From: Klebsormidium nitens
Lineage: Eukaryota; Streptophyta; Klebsormidiophyceae; Klebsormidiales; Klebsormidiaceae
DNA: 51,019 nucleotides
Assembly (NCBI GenBank): GCA_000708835.1
Contig: DF237565.1
Location: 1-51,019 of the forward strand
Reading direction: 5' to 3'
The notes beneath the pieces are model-generated. The model was not told the DNA's origin. It worked only from the letters and a program-made list of their open reading frames with translations, and ran no database searches. Position numbers and translations under genes: made by a program. This document shows, piece after piece, positions 24,501-36,300 of the stretch; position 1 is the stretch's first letter, and the number at the start of each line of letters is the position of its first letter.

Positions 24501-25668
24501 TAAAGTCCTAAAAGTGGGGCTCCCTTTAAGTGATCGGAACCCATTTCTGCGCACCCTTGGTCTGGTCTGATAATATCGATTGGATTGATGTCCACAAAAA
24601 GCGACGTCCCTGTCTCATCCATGATTCACAGCTGCTACGTCATCTGTTCTGATACAACTGTGGTTCAACACTGCTCGAGATTCAAAGGTTTTGCTTTTAG
24701 AAGGGACCTACTATCAGTCAGATCCACCAATGTCTCCAATTGGCGCAGGACGACGTTGACGCCATTGGCTCGCCCTACGCATCTACCATGTTAGAAAGCC
24801 TCTCGCCGCCCGCGAAACGGTCGCTGCGCGACTTGTTCCCGAGCGTGTCGCCCGAAGCGGAGGACCTGCTTAGAAAACTGCTCCAGTTCAATCCGCACAA
24901 GCGCATCACGGCAGAGGTAAGGGACACGTCGGTTCTATTTAGTACGCTAGGCATTCGGCAAATGCCTGCGCTGCTGTTGCGGCAGTAAGGGTTAGCTATG
25001 GTGGTAGGATGAAGATACTGCGCGGCATCAACCATTACGAGATCCGCCTGTCAATTGGCTCATCCACTTCAGGTGCACGCGACCAAATGATTCAGCTTTT
25101 CGGCCTAGCCTCCTCTACACTTGCTTGACGGCGTCAATCTTTCCTCTGAGATACTCGTGTTGGTCGAGACACGTTACGTTGGGTGGCTGATAGCCAAGTG
25201 TTGTCCCTTTTACAGGAGGCCCTCCGGCATCCGTACGTTGCTCAATTCCACAATCCAACCGACGAACCCGCCTGCGATCACATCATTACCATCCCCCTCA
25301 ATGACAACCTCAAGTGAGCCCTGATGAAACATCAAGCATTGCACTAAGTAATGAATTCCTCGATCCTTTCTGAGAAAATTTCCGTCTGCTTCGTGCCACT
25401 TTTCACTTTGAGTCTCCGAGAGACACCCCAGTCCTATGAGTAGCAGCAAGATCATACAAATAAGAATCAAGCCGCGCGGTGGGAGTGGTTCATTCTGCGA
25501 GACGGGGTGTTGACCCCTTTCACGGCTTGCTGCAGAATCTCTCTGCAAGAGTACCGGGAAAAGCTCTACGGGGAGATCGTAAAGCGGAAAAAGGAGATTC
25601 GGAGGAAGGAAAAGGAGCGAGCATCCAGTCACTCAAGAACCCATGCCAGAAGATCAAGCACGAAGTAG
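21528..25668 (+). CDS. MAPK15: ERK7/MAPK15-like MAP kinase with TDY activation loop (371 aa, 10 exons)
   Basis: Model: 21528-21692, 22144-22202, 22656-22717, 22954-23081, 23301-23467, 23885-23961, 24265-24323, 24749-24916, 25216-25313, 25536-25668. All junctions are GT-AG and in frame (1116 nt). All kinase motifs are present: glycine loop GKGAYG (20-25), catalytic Lys in VALK (K42), HRD (134-136), DFG (154-156) and the MAPK dual-phosphorylation motif TDY (175-177) followed by [10 protein letters not shown]. The pre-motif insert ([12 protein letters not shown]) and the [31 protein letters not shown] and [10 protein letters not shown] segments are typical of the atypical ERK7/ERK8 (MAPK15) family, which in animals and protists is linked to cilia, basal bodies and autophagy. 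The tail after the kinase domain is short, basic and coiled-coil-like, unlike the long tail of vertebrate MAPK15. The chosen ATG (21528) starts the conserved N-terminus; an in-frame ATG slightly upstream is less likely. Confidence 0.96.
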
Positions 25669-27311
25669 GAAAGGAGTACTCGTCTCAACATTGCGTCCAT
25701 CAGCCCGTACAGCTAGATAATTTCGTGTCGCTGGAAGACTACCACCTCAGCAGACTTCCTTAACATACAGAAAGCGAACATTTGCGAGGGCCGAGGGTCT
25801 TGGTACCTCGCTTAATGCAAAAGCCTTGTTGCAGATTGTGTGCTTGGAACTCATACGCCTAGAATAGATCTAGACTAGAAACATTCTTGGTTGCATGCGG
25901 ACTCGGGCAGTCCTTTTGCAGCCTTAATAAGAAAAAGCCTACGTTGGCTTGCCCTTAGGTATAAGTCTGTGAGAGTCCTGTACTTGTGAACAACCGTTTT
26001 CGAAGACCAGGATGATAAAACGGGTTAGCTAGAACCTGGAGCGCAAAAAGTGCGTGCAGCACTTTGTTAAGTATTGAACCTTTGGATGTCTGGTTTGACA
26101 ACGCACCTCTCCTTCGTTGACGAATTTCGTGACCGCCTGCACCGTCTGCTCTTTTCTGGTCTTGACAGGCGGGCCGGCCGCGGCGGCAGCATCTCTAAAA
26201 TCACTATTTTCAAATTAAACGCCGACTCCGGCCACTCAATATAACGCGGGTGTATGGTCACTTGCCAGCATGTTTGATATTTGTCGAATTATAAACTGTC
26301 CCCATGACACCATGCATAGTTGGCAGTCTGGTTACTGGCAGGTTTCATGTGTCCTACAAAAACCACTCAAAGACGCGGATGCTATAGCCATACATCGAGA
26401 ATTACGTACGTGCATTTTTAAATCGACGAGTCCGAGCCTGTCGACTAGTAGCAGAATTCTTTCTTCGTCTGTTTAGAGGTGAAGCTAGCTGTATGTATCT
26501 ACAATAACTTTAACACTAGCAACAAAAACATCAACAATGATTGTCGGCCAAGCCAACTCAGAGTCGCATGTGAGTACCATGGCACCTCAGATGTCACTCC
26601 TCAAATTGCTATGCCTCGCTCCCAATCGTGAACAGATCGACGCGACTCACAAAGTCAGAATCAGCGCCAAAGGCCTGGCACCTAATGTGCTCTAAACGTA
26701 CCGCGCGTGTTGTCGGATCGATGATGAACGGCTCTGGCCTGGCTGAGCTGCAAACTAACTAAGATGCGCAGGCTGACAGCAATACCGCAGTAGATGAGAC
26801 GCCTCGTCTCCAACCTCGCTCTCATCTCATGTTTGAAAACATTTGATGCGGGTCAATTTGGACGTTTTGGCCGTGACATGAGGGTGAAATCCAAAAATAG
26901 GTACTTTGCTCTCTTCCTTCAATTTAGCTAGGTAAAGTCTGAAGAAACTACGCGGCAATTGCATGATCTTCGCCAGTCGTTACCCAAAAAATGTACAGCA
27001 ATGGCGAAAATATCGTCCTTCACTTTCTATGCGTGTACTACCCTACTTGAATTGCGTGCAATCGACTTGTATGTTTCCCCTTGATATCAAGAACAGGCTT
27101 ACTTCCACAATATTGTTCCCAAAACCCTTCTATGTTGGCTTGCTTGTACATGCGACTTCTAAGCGTGCTCCTATATTTATTTGCACCGATCCCATTTCCT
27201 CTCTTTCATAATAACCTGCACTTTTTACCAAAACGACCCGGTCCTCTCCCAGTCTGATTGGTGTTAATTCGAATCTTTGAGAAATGGCCCCACGTTAGCC
27301 AGGCCTTGCGT
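25669..27311. other. Convergent intergenic region; nothing coding recognised
   Basis: This 1.64-kb stretch lies between the stop codons of the plus-strand MAPK and minus-strand PDR genes, and should hold their 3'UTRs at each end. Short open frames (for example 26067-26261 minus and 26963-27211 plus) have no recognisable similarity and no supporting splice context. No repeat, RNA gene or mobile element was identified by eye. Confidence 0.5.
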
Positions 27312-30300
27312 CTACCGCTTTTGGAAATTGAATCTCTTAATGGCAAAGATGACGATTCCCCAGAACGCGATCACAAACGCGCACATAATGAAAACTACCC
27401 ACCCGAGGAAACTATACCGGTAGCCGAAATATCGATGGATGAAGTCAGCCACGCTAACAATCTGACCGTTCTGATCGGTGATGAACTCAGTGTCGATGTC
27501 GCCCAGCTGAGAGCCGACCAAACCGTAAAGACTCCAGGCGACTGCAGCAAAGAATCGGCCCTTCAGCGTACGTACCAGGGCGAGGGGAGGCGCAAACGCT
27601 AACATACGCTAATAAAGCAACAGATTTTGACAAGGTTCGCAAAGCCTTCCGATCGCACAACAAACGCACGAGACACGAAGGTATTGCGCGAGACTACATA
27701 CACTTAGAAACCTCTGAGTAGACTCGATAATCTTACCAGGGTCAAGATACCACGCCCACACCCACCACCCGGGGACTGCAAGGCCGAAAGAGCGACACGT
27801 TAGCATAAGGGCAGAATAGGTCGAAGCAAACCGGAGCCCGGAAAATTCTACCAAGTTCTAGTTTCCAAGACGGTTAGATGTCATCAGGAGCTATCCACAA
27901 AGGCACGCGTTGCTTTGTTGGACCTAGAACGGGGTCTTCCTGCCGTGGCAAGAAGAAGCCGACAAAGAGGTTACTTCTGTAGTATACACCGGGTTTCAGA
28001 CCCAAAAACGTTGACAGTGCAGAGACGCGTCTCGAGTGCTGCGCAGCCTGGCAGATGTAGCTCGCAAAAGTAGCAGAAATACTACTGCGTTAAAATCAAA
28101 ACCTGAAACATGGAAAGATAGATGGCGCGTGCCGCTCACTGCGCGGCTGCGGCAGAGGAAGCCGAACGAAGTAAAAATTCGAAGACCTGAGTTTCGCACG
28201 AGATCGATACGCCAAAACGCCGAAAAAGCTATAGAAGCGCGTGCGCCATACTGCGCGGCCGCAAACAAGAGCAGCCCAGCAAATCAATGAGCCTGAATCT
28301 CTGATAAAAGATGAGGTCAAACCCCGTCTCCTGAAAGCGCTCCAGAGGCGTGTGGCTTACTGCGCGGCAGCGGCAAGGGCAGCCGAGCAAAGCGATACTG
28401 AAGGTCTAGCAATGTGTAGGTATCAACCCACCATTCTGAAAACGTTATAGAGGCATGTGGGCTTACTGCGCGGCTGCGGCAGGAGGAAACTCACAAGGAC
28501 ATAGAAACCCGAAAACCGAAACCTAGAAAAAGACCAGTTCGCTAGAAAGGCGCGTTTGGCTTACTGCGCGGCCGCGGCAGGAGGAAGCCGGCGAAGAGGT
28601 TGAAGATGGAGTAGAAGGCGGAGGAGATGACGGCGGCAAGCTGGACGTTGGGCGTGATGGCGACGGCCATCATGCCGTAGAAGGTGAAGATCATGAGCGT
28701 CAGGAACATGAAGAGCGTGTACCAAAAGAACTTGGCTGCAGGAAAAGAAGCGGAAGAGGCTTAGTGTTTGATCTAGGAAAAGTGACTTGAGAGGGGCAGA
28801 GGTTCAAGGCGTGTTCCGGAAAACTTGGCGTGAGGAAATAGATAATCGTACGAGGAATCGACGATAGAAAGAAGACGTCAGCGGAAACAGGGTGAGCGCA
28901 GAAGCATTCAGCTGACAGGGAAGATGCAAGAGGAAGCATTTCGGGCATCAGTACCTAAGGAACGTGCGGAAGGAGGACATTATCAACAATAGAGTGGAAG
29001 ACTGTCAGGATACACATAAAATAGAGAGACTGCAAACGAAGAGGAGAACGCTGCGATGGGGCGACGGCTATGACAGAGGAAAGGTCTTGGGTTTGTCATG
29101 AATTCAGCAGAAAGCCTGGAAACGTAAAACGCATATCCTCGAGTTGCATGGACCGACGAACGAGCACGCCAAAACGTTTTGGACCACCTGAACCGCACTC
29201 CCCAACTGAACTTACCCGCCGTCCATTGGAAGTGGATCATAGCGTATGTGATGGCGCTGTAGACAATGGTCTGGGCCATGACGTAGGGGAACTCGATGAG
29301 GCCCTGCGCCAAAAACATACCGCGTTAGAGTCCATAACCCACTCATGTCTAGACGAAGGCAATTAAAAGACGCGAGATAGCAGACTGCATGCTCACCGCA
29401 GTCCGCTAAGCAGAAGCAATCTGACTTGAAATGCACATTTCTCACACCCCGATCTCGAGGTTGCAGTCAGAACATCCCATATATGAGCTGTAACGATCAG
29501 CACACCGTTGCATCCGCTAGCTTTGACCGTGCTGCCGTGACTTGTCCCAAAAAAGTGCATTACGCACTACACAGGCGAAGGAAAACCAACCAAAAGGGGT
29601 CAACGACACTCAATAAACAGGTACAATTGCAGTACCTGGGCAATGGCGTACGGAATGGCGGAGTACATGCCGGCGGCCCTTTCGCGGTACGACACGCCGC
29701 GCTCGACGGCGACCACGGGCTGCACGGTGGACGCGTTGTTGACGCCCAAAAACAGGACGACCGCGTACAGCCCACCGGCCACGTTCAGTACCTGGCCCAG
29801 GTTGCCCCTGCAAATCGTAACTGGAAAGTGTCAGGGCCGCGAGTTTTCGAACAGGGGGTTTGGCTTAAAAAACTCTGGAAAGAGTAAGCGTGTGCATTGT
29901 AAATTGCAGACCTGAAAATGACGAGGGTTTGATTAAGATGGCAGGTCTACAGACTCCAGTAACGGGTTTCACGTCGACTGAGACGTCTGAGGCACACTTG
30001 AGAAGCACGGCAACGTCCCCTCTCCAAACTTATTGGAGAAGCGAAGCCGAAGGAAGGCCGAAAAAAGACGAGGCCATCTTGAAGATAGGTGAAATGAACA
30101 TCAGATGCTCCATAAGACGTCGACAACTTGATGATGAACAACAAAGCAGGATCCAAACAGAACAAGACCCCGCCACCGCGCACCTTTTGGTGCCCAGATT
30201 CCAGTAGATGCTTCCGAAGATGACTCCGACGACAGTGCAGAAGAGGAAGCGCACGAAGTTGTACTCGGGCGTCCGCCAGTAAGTGATGTTGTTCTTCCAC

Positions 30301-33300
30301 AGCAGCGCCGCCGTCTGAACGAAGGGATTCTGCGGGTACTTCTTGTCGAACCGCAGGGGCTCCACGCCGGGCGCGGGTTTGGACTCCTCCTCTATCGTCC
30401 GCTCTAGGTGCCTGGGGAGAGAGAGAAAGTAGAATTGAGTACTTTCGTGATCGTTCTTTGATAAGCTGCTGTTGAACCACGATATTCTGCGGCTACTTCT
30501 GGTCAAATTGCAGCGGCTCCACGCCGGGCGCGGGCTCGGACTCTCCCCCAATCGTCCGCTCTAGTTGCCTGGACAGAGAGTCGAAGGAAAAGTGAATACT
30601 ATTCCTTGTTGTTACGTGCAAATCTGCTGTTTATACTTAAGGGTTCCGCCGGCTTTGATCCTTATACTGCAAGAGGTTTACAAAGGGTGCGGGACTCCTC
30701 CCAATCGTCCACCCCAGTCGCCTTAAGAAAGAGCCAAGATTCATATGAGCACTTCCGAATGTTACGTAGATCCGCCGATTGCCTAGAGGACTCTGTTGTA
30801 ATTTTGGCAATGCAAGAGCTTGCTTGTGCACAAAATCAGAACGCCCAGGCGTCGTTTTCTTCTTACAGCAAGCTTATAGTAGCGCTGGTGCAAACGTAGG
30901 CCGCAGAGTTGTGCAACGTGGTGTGACCCGAGATGTCTAGGCCGCAGAAGAGCCCAACTGGTCGCAGAAACAGTCCTCACTTGTACAGGTCGCTCTGCTT
31001 GAAGATGTCGGCAAAGTCCACGTGGAGCTTCTCCTCCATGCCAGGTGTCGTGCTGTCGAGCATCCACGCGGCCGGGTTGTACCGGGGGGGAATATCGGGG
31101 ACGCCGGGCACGTGCTGCAACAAGGAGAGGAGGATCCTGGTTTAAGAAGATTTTTGGAAAAAAAAATGGCAACAATTCTCCCCTGCGTTCTCACGGCCCG
31201 GTATCAGCTCAAGCCCCTCATCAACCCCAATTTGAAATTGTCAGCTTTTTCAATAAATTAGAGAGAATCTGTTTCCGTTTCTTCATACTCTCATGTTTGA
31301 GAGGATTAGGCGGTGCATACGGGGCACCCCACGTGATAGCCAACGTGAGCAGGCGGAGTAATCTGCGGTTATTGATGTAGTCCTTACTTCCGTCATGACC
31401 ACTGCGCTGAATGAAATGTTTGTCGAAAGATGCTCCCAGACAATTTCGTTCTTCACTTCTAGTGATGCTCCCAGACAACTCCATTCTCCACTTCTAGTCA
31501 TATCAGGTCATTCAAACCTTCACGATAACACTTTCCCTTACGCAAAGAACGCGCTGACAACATTCAAGAACACAGTCGAAGACGCACCTTGAAGTACTTG
31601 ACGAGCTCGCTCGAGTCCTTCCCGAGCGGCCCCGCGTAGATGGTGCGCCCGCCGCGCTTGAGCAGCAGCAGCTCGTCGAACGACTCGAAAATGTCGATGC
31701 TGGGCTGATGAATGGTGCACACCACCGTACGTCCCGTGTTCACCGTGTTGCGGACCGTCCGCATCACGATCGCGGCCGCGCGCGCGTCCAGACCTGCCGG
31801 GGGAGAGTGGAGAGCGCGTCAGCTGCTGGCGTCAGAATGACGCATGATTGCAATCGGGACTCATGTTCGACCGCCTCAACGGATGTTGCGGCTTACCGTA
31901 AAAGTAAGGCGAAGCCGCAGGATTCGATGATCAAAGGGCTTGCATTGCCTCAATGCATCGTGAACACTTGCCCTAGAGACCACTTCTTTCTCCAACCAAA
32001 AGGCCAAGTAACAGATATGAACGTTGAGCCTGGCTCCTTCAGTGCTCTCACCCAAGGCTGGCTCGATTCACCAGGTGGCAATACATGAGTTTCGTACCCA
32101 CTTCCTTACGGTCTTTCTCAACATCTTTAGTTCCGATCGGTTGTGTTGCCTTCCTGCGCCTGCTTTTAGCTTGAAAGTAGAAAGTGAGGTTTTCCCGAAA
32201 CCTATCGGATAGGCACCTGACGAACTCAAGATGATGACGAATCGGCCACCAGCTTGACGGCGATGGTAAGCAATTTCAAGCTGTATTTCAAGCTTCCCTT
32301 AAGCACAAGAACTGGTGAATCAGCCTTGGAAATACCCAGTTCAACTCACCTGACGTGGGCTCGTCCATGAAGATGATGGACGGATTAGCCACCAGCTCGA
32401 CGGCGATGGTGAGCCTCTTCCGCTGCTCCACGGAGAGTCCGCTGCTGCCGGGCAGACCCACCAGCGCGTTTCGGATTCCGGTCAGCTCCACCAGCTCCAT
32501 CACCTCGTCCACGAACTCCTGCACCGGGATGGGAGCGGAACCGCTTGGGAGGAGTTTTCGGCGTGCGGCATAGGTAGGGAGCCGAGAGGACACAACAGCA
32601 AAACATCGAGCCCCTAGATGATGGGGCATAAGTGGAAGAAAGCGGAGCCGGAAGACAGCGGAATCGGCAAGAAGCGGAGCCGGAGGGCGGAACCAATAGA
32701 AAGGGAAAAGCGGAAGATAAAGAAGCCAAAACATAGCAGAATTTTGTGGCCTTGTATTCGAGCGTTCCGCTGCGAGAACGGCCGTGGGCGGATACCTAAT
32801 CGTGCAGACCCCCTTACCTCCGAAAAGTCGAGAAAACATGGATTTCGGCTTCCCATGTACAATCACTCAACCGACAAATTGGGACGGGCAGTGACCCATG
32901 ACTCTGGTCTGTTGGTCAAAATCTTCCCACAGGTTCAACCAGGCCGCAAATCCCAGGATGCGGGTCTCAACCTTTTCTAAAACCTTATTCGAGGTAGTCA
33001 AGAGCAAACCGCCCAAAAGAAGCGCCGGCTCATATTGCCTCACGTTTCTGGTTTCTTTGTCGATGTCTTCCGCGAGGCGCAGCCAGGCGGAGAAGCGCAG
33101 GGACTCGAGGACCGTCAGCTGGGGCGAGTGGATGTCGTTTTGCTCCACGTAGCCCGAGACGCGCGCGAACGTCTCTTGCACCTTGGGGTGACCGCCCACG
33201 CGGATCTCGCCCTCGATGTACCCGCCTGCAGAAGGGGGCACGTGCCGGGGTCAGGAAAACTTCTCAAACAATCGTAGACTGATAAGCTGTGGGCTTCTTG

Positions 33301-36300
33301 AGATCAAATTCAACCGCAATAAGCTGCTTTGGGGAATAGTGCCACTTGGAAATTCGCCCCCGGGTGAAATCTGGCCTTCCAAAGCCGAAACAGGGTCTCG
33401 CCAGCAAGCCAACTAAGCACAGCCCAAACAGCTTCTCCAAGGGGAAGTCTTGACACTTAGTATCCCTAATGGCCTTGTGAAATCGCGCCCCTTCCTCATT
33501 CCCACGAACTTGGAAAACCCTTTCTCAAGACAAAATCAAAAAGCTCCAATCCCACGTTACCCTAGGCCTAAGTTTTGGGCGTCAGACAATTCGGCCCGTC
33601 ACCTGTTTTCCGGCCGGCGAGCACGTCCATGAGCGTGGTCTTGCCCGCGCCGGAGACGCCCATGAGCGCCGTGAGCACCCCCGGGCGGAACGTGCCGCTG
33701 ATGTCGTTCAGCAGCCCCAGCTTCTTGTCCTGGCCCTCCTTTTGGAACTCCTGTGCGGAATTTGAAAAAGAAAGCGTCAGCGGGATGCGCGAATCTACCT
33801 CTAGGCCGTGATCGAGACGAGATTGCGCAGATAAGCTGGTGCATCGAGACTGTGTCTTAGCATTGCAAAGTGGGGCTTGGGAGCAAGGAGATAAATTTCT
33901 CATTATCCCCATTTATCCTCCAAATTACAAATTGGTACCGCAAGCTGTCAATCAGGGACTGACTTGACAGACCAGGAAGTTCCCGCCTGTTTGCTTTCGC
34001 TCATCTCCACAACCACTTTCCAAACACTGAAACTCGCAGAACGGCCCGTTCGTGACTGCTCGATCAGTATTCTCAGCACCGCGGATACACCAAACCAACA
34101 GATCCATTGCGTCGGGACCACACAGGGAATGTAGCCTAGGGAATCGTCGGACTCTTGCTTGAAACCCACCTTTGGCATGTCGACTGCGTAGTTGACGTGG
34201 TGGAATGTCATGGCCAGCGGCTGGAAGGGCAGAATCATGCCCTTGTCGGCGACGCGCTCCAGGCTGGACCGCTGCTTGAGGCCGCCTGAAAACGGGTGCA
34301 CAAAAGATTAAGCTTTCTAAGACGCAACTCGCATGTCTCGCCCAGGATTCGTACACTCCCGGGTACAGGGGACGAAACTTTATGCTGCTAACAGCATTCT
34401 ATCACAACAATACAGAAAAGGTTCCAACGATCAGCGTGAGTTCATAGGCATCCCGCGGTGATAAGTAACGACCCAGCACCTAAAGAACCATGCAAGTACG
34501 AAACTTAAATACCCACAATTACCTCAGCTTTTGGACAACGGCCTACGCTCTTTCCCTGTCAGCAGCAAACAGCTTTCGAATGATTTCCAGAAGCGGTTCA
34601 AGTGATGGATGTCTCACTGCCTCTCTTGGATGACGTCATGGACAGGCGCTGGCGCAGGCTCCTGCTTGGCGCGCCGAGACCGCTCTTTGAGGCAGTGGTC
34701 TCCCGCTCGCCGTTTGGCCTGCCGTTGACAGGAACGATCCCTGCGGAACAATCCTCTCTTTTCTGAATGTAGTATTTTAGTACAACCTCTTTCTCGGACG
34801 CTGCCGGGCCACCTTTCCAGGACCAGTCCCCGCTGTCCAAAGCTGGACACATCAACATGAGTCGCCTGAAGTCATTGATCAATCGTGGCAAGTACCTGGT
34901 ATAAGCGTAATCCCAACTTTGCAGATGCGATTCGTTCAGTGTTCTGAACATGCTCTACATAGGGTTTCACGAGTAAGAGGGTTTCTCGAGAAAAAGCGCT
35001 TCTGGCCAACTGGAGCATTTTTCACCTCCGAGGATGCAGTTATGCAAGATATACGAACGGAGTCGCAAACTTCTCATGTAAACAACAAAAAACCCTCCAC
35101 GCCCTTACCGTTTCCGTTGACGTCCTCCATGCGCGCCGCTCCCGCCGCGCTCGAACGGTGACCAATCCGGCCCATCTCCACATCGCCTTCTGCAAAGAAC
35201 AGAATGCAATTTACAATACTATTGCAGTTGCCATTATCGAAGGACGGAACACCAATGCATCGGCGGCCCAAAAAAGAAGCAAGGCCATAAAATGACTGTA
35301 AAAGACTGGAGCTTCCGGGTCCCGCATTTCACTGATTCCGCTCGCTCTATATGAATAAGCAATGAATGCAATGGAGCAGTTCGTGAGCGGATCACTGTCA
35401 AGATTGACAGCGCCTCGTAAGTGTTTGTAGCAGAGGGAGCTCGGAGAATCAGTTTAGTAAAGCCCCGTTCAGGCAAACTCCCTTCCCCAGAAGACAAGGA
35501 AAAGCGAGTCCAGATGTGGACCTCGTAACATCTGGTATTCCACCGTGAATAGCATGGAATGATGAATAACGATTGGCAATAAAGTTCTATCAAAATTCTA
35601 CCTGCACCGTCGGCTTCACTGATTGGGGGCACCGAGGGCGCCTTGGCTTTCCCGCGGTCGGCGTTGCCCGCCTCAACGTCGCCATCTGCATAAAAAATCC
35701 TTTTTCAGCATCCTGAAGTATCCTCTTTTCCTTGAATCTGGATTTGACCAAGACCAGCGGAGCGCCTTTTGAGTCGACAAGGGAGTTTGACGTCTTTAGA
35801 TGACAACAAAACCTTTTACTTTCACAGACTTCCACTCAAATTGATAGCTCCAAATGGTTGAGGACGAGTGTACAAAGTCCCGATTGAGAATTAACAACCG
35901 GGTTGAACGGACTCCGCAGCTTCTTGGCGATCGAAGCGCCCACTCGGTATAGCCTGCTCACATCCTAGGAGATGACACGAAGATGTCAAAAGCAGGCTGC
36001 TCACATCCTAGAAGATGACAAAAACATGTCAACGCCAGAAAGGTCTCCCAGGGGACTTCGCTAACAGCCATATAGAGCGGCTTGTCTGAATTGACGAGTC
36101 CAAAGAACTGACCAAGAGCGGTCATTCAAGAATGACAAGCTCAGCGCGCAAAACCGGACCCCGACTATCGCCCAAAGAGGGTCCATTATACCTTCGTCTG
36201 TTCTCGAGCCGCTGGGTGCCAGGTTCTTTGCAGAACCCGTGCCGTGCTGGATCTCGTGCTTCTCCTTGAGCGCATCCTCCGGAACAATCGCCTGGACACT

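Noticed and set aside
26067-27211. Possible extra 3' exons of the PDR or MAPK gene in the convergent gap
   Set aside because: The PDR protein ends at its canonical C-terminus at 27312 and the MAPK at a clear stop at 25668. Open frames in between show no similarity.
30484-30587. Second functional exon of the PDR gene
   Set aside because: It duplicates exon 29 content and contains an in-frame TAG, so it cannot be a constitutive coding exon.
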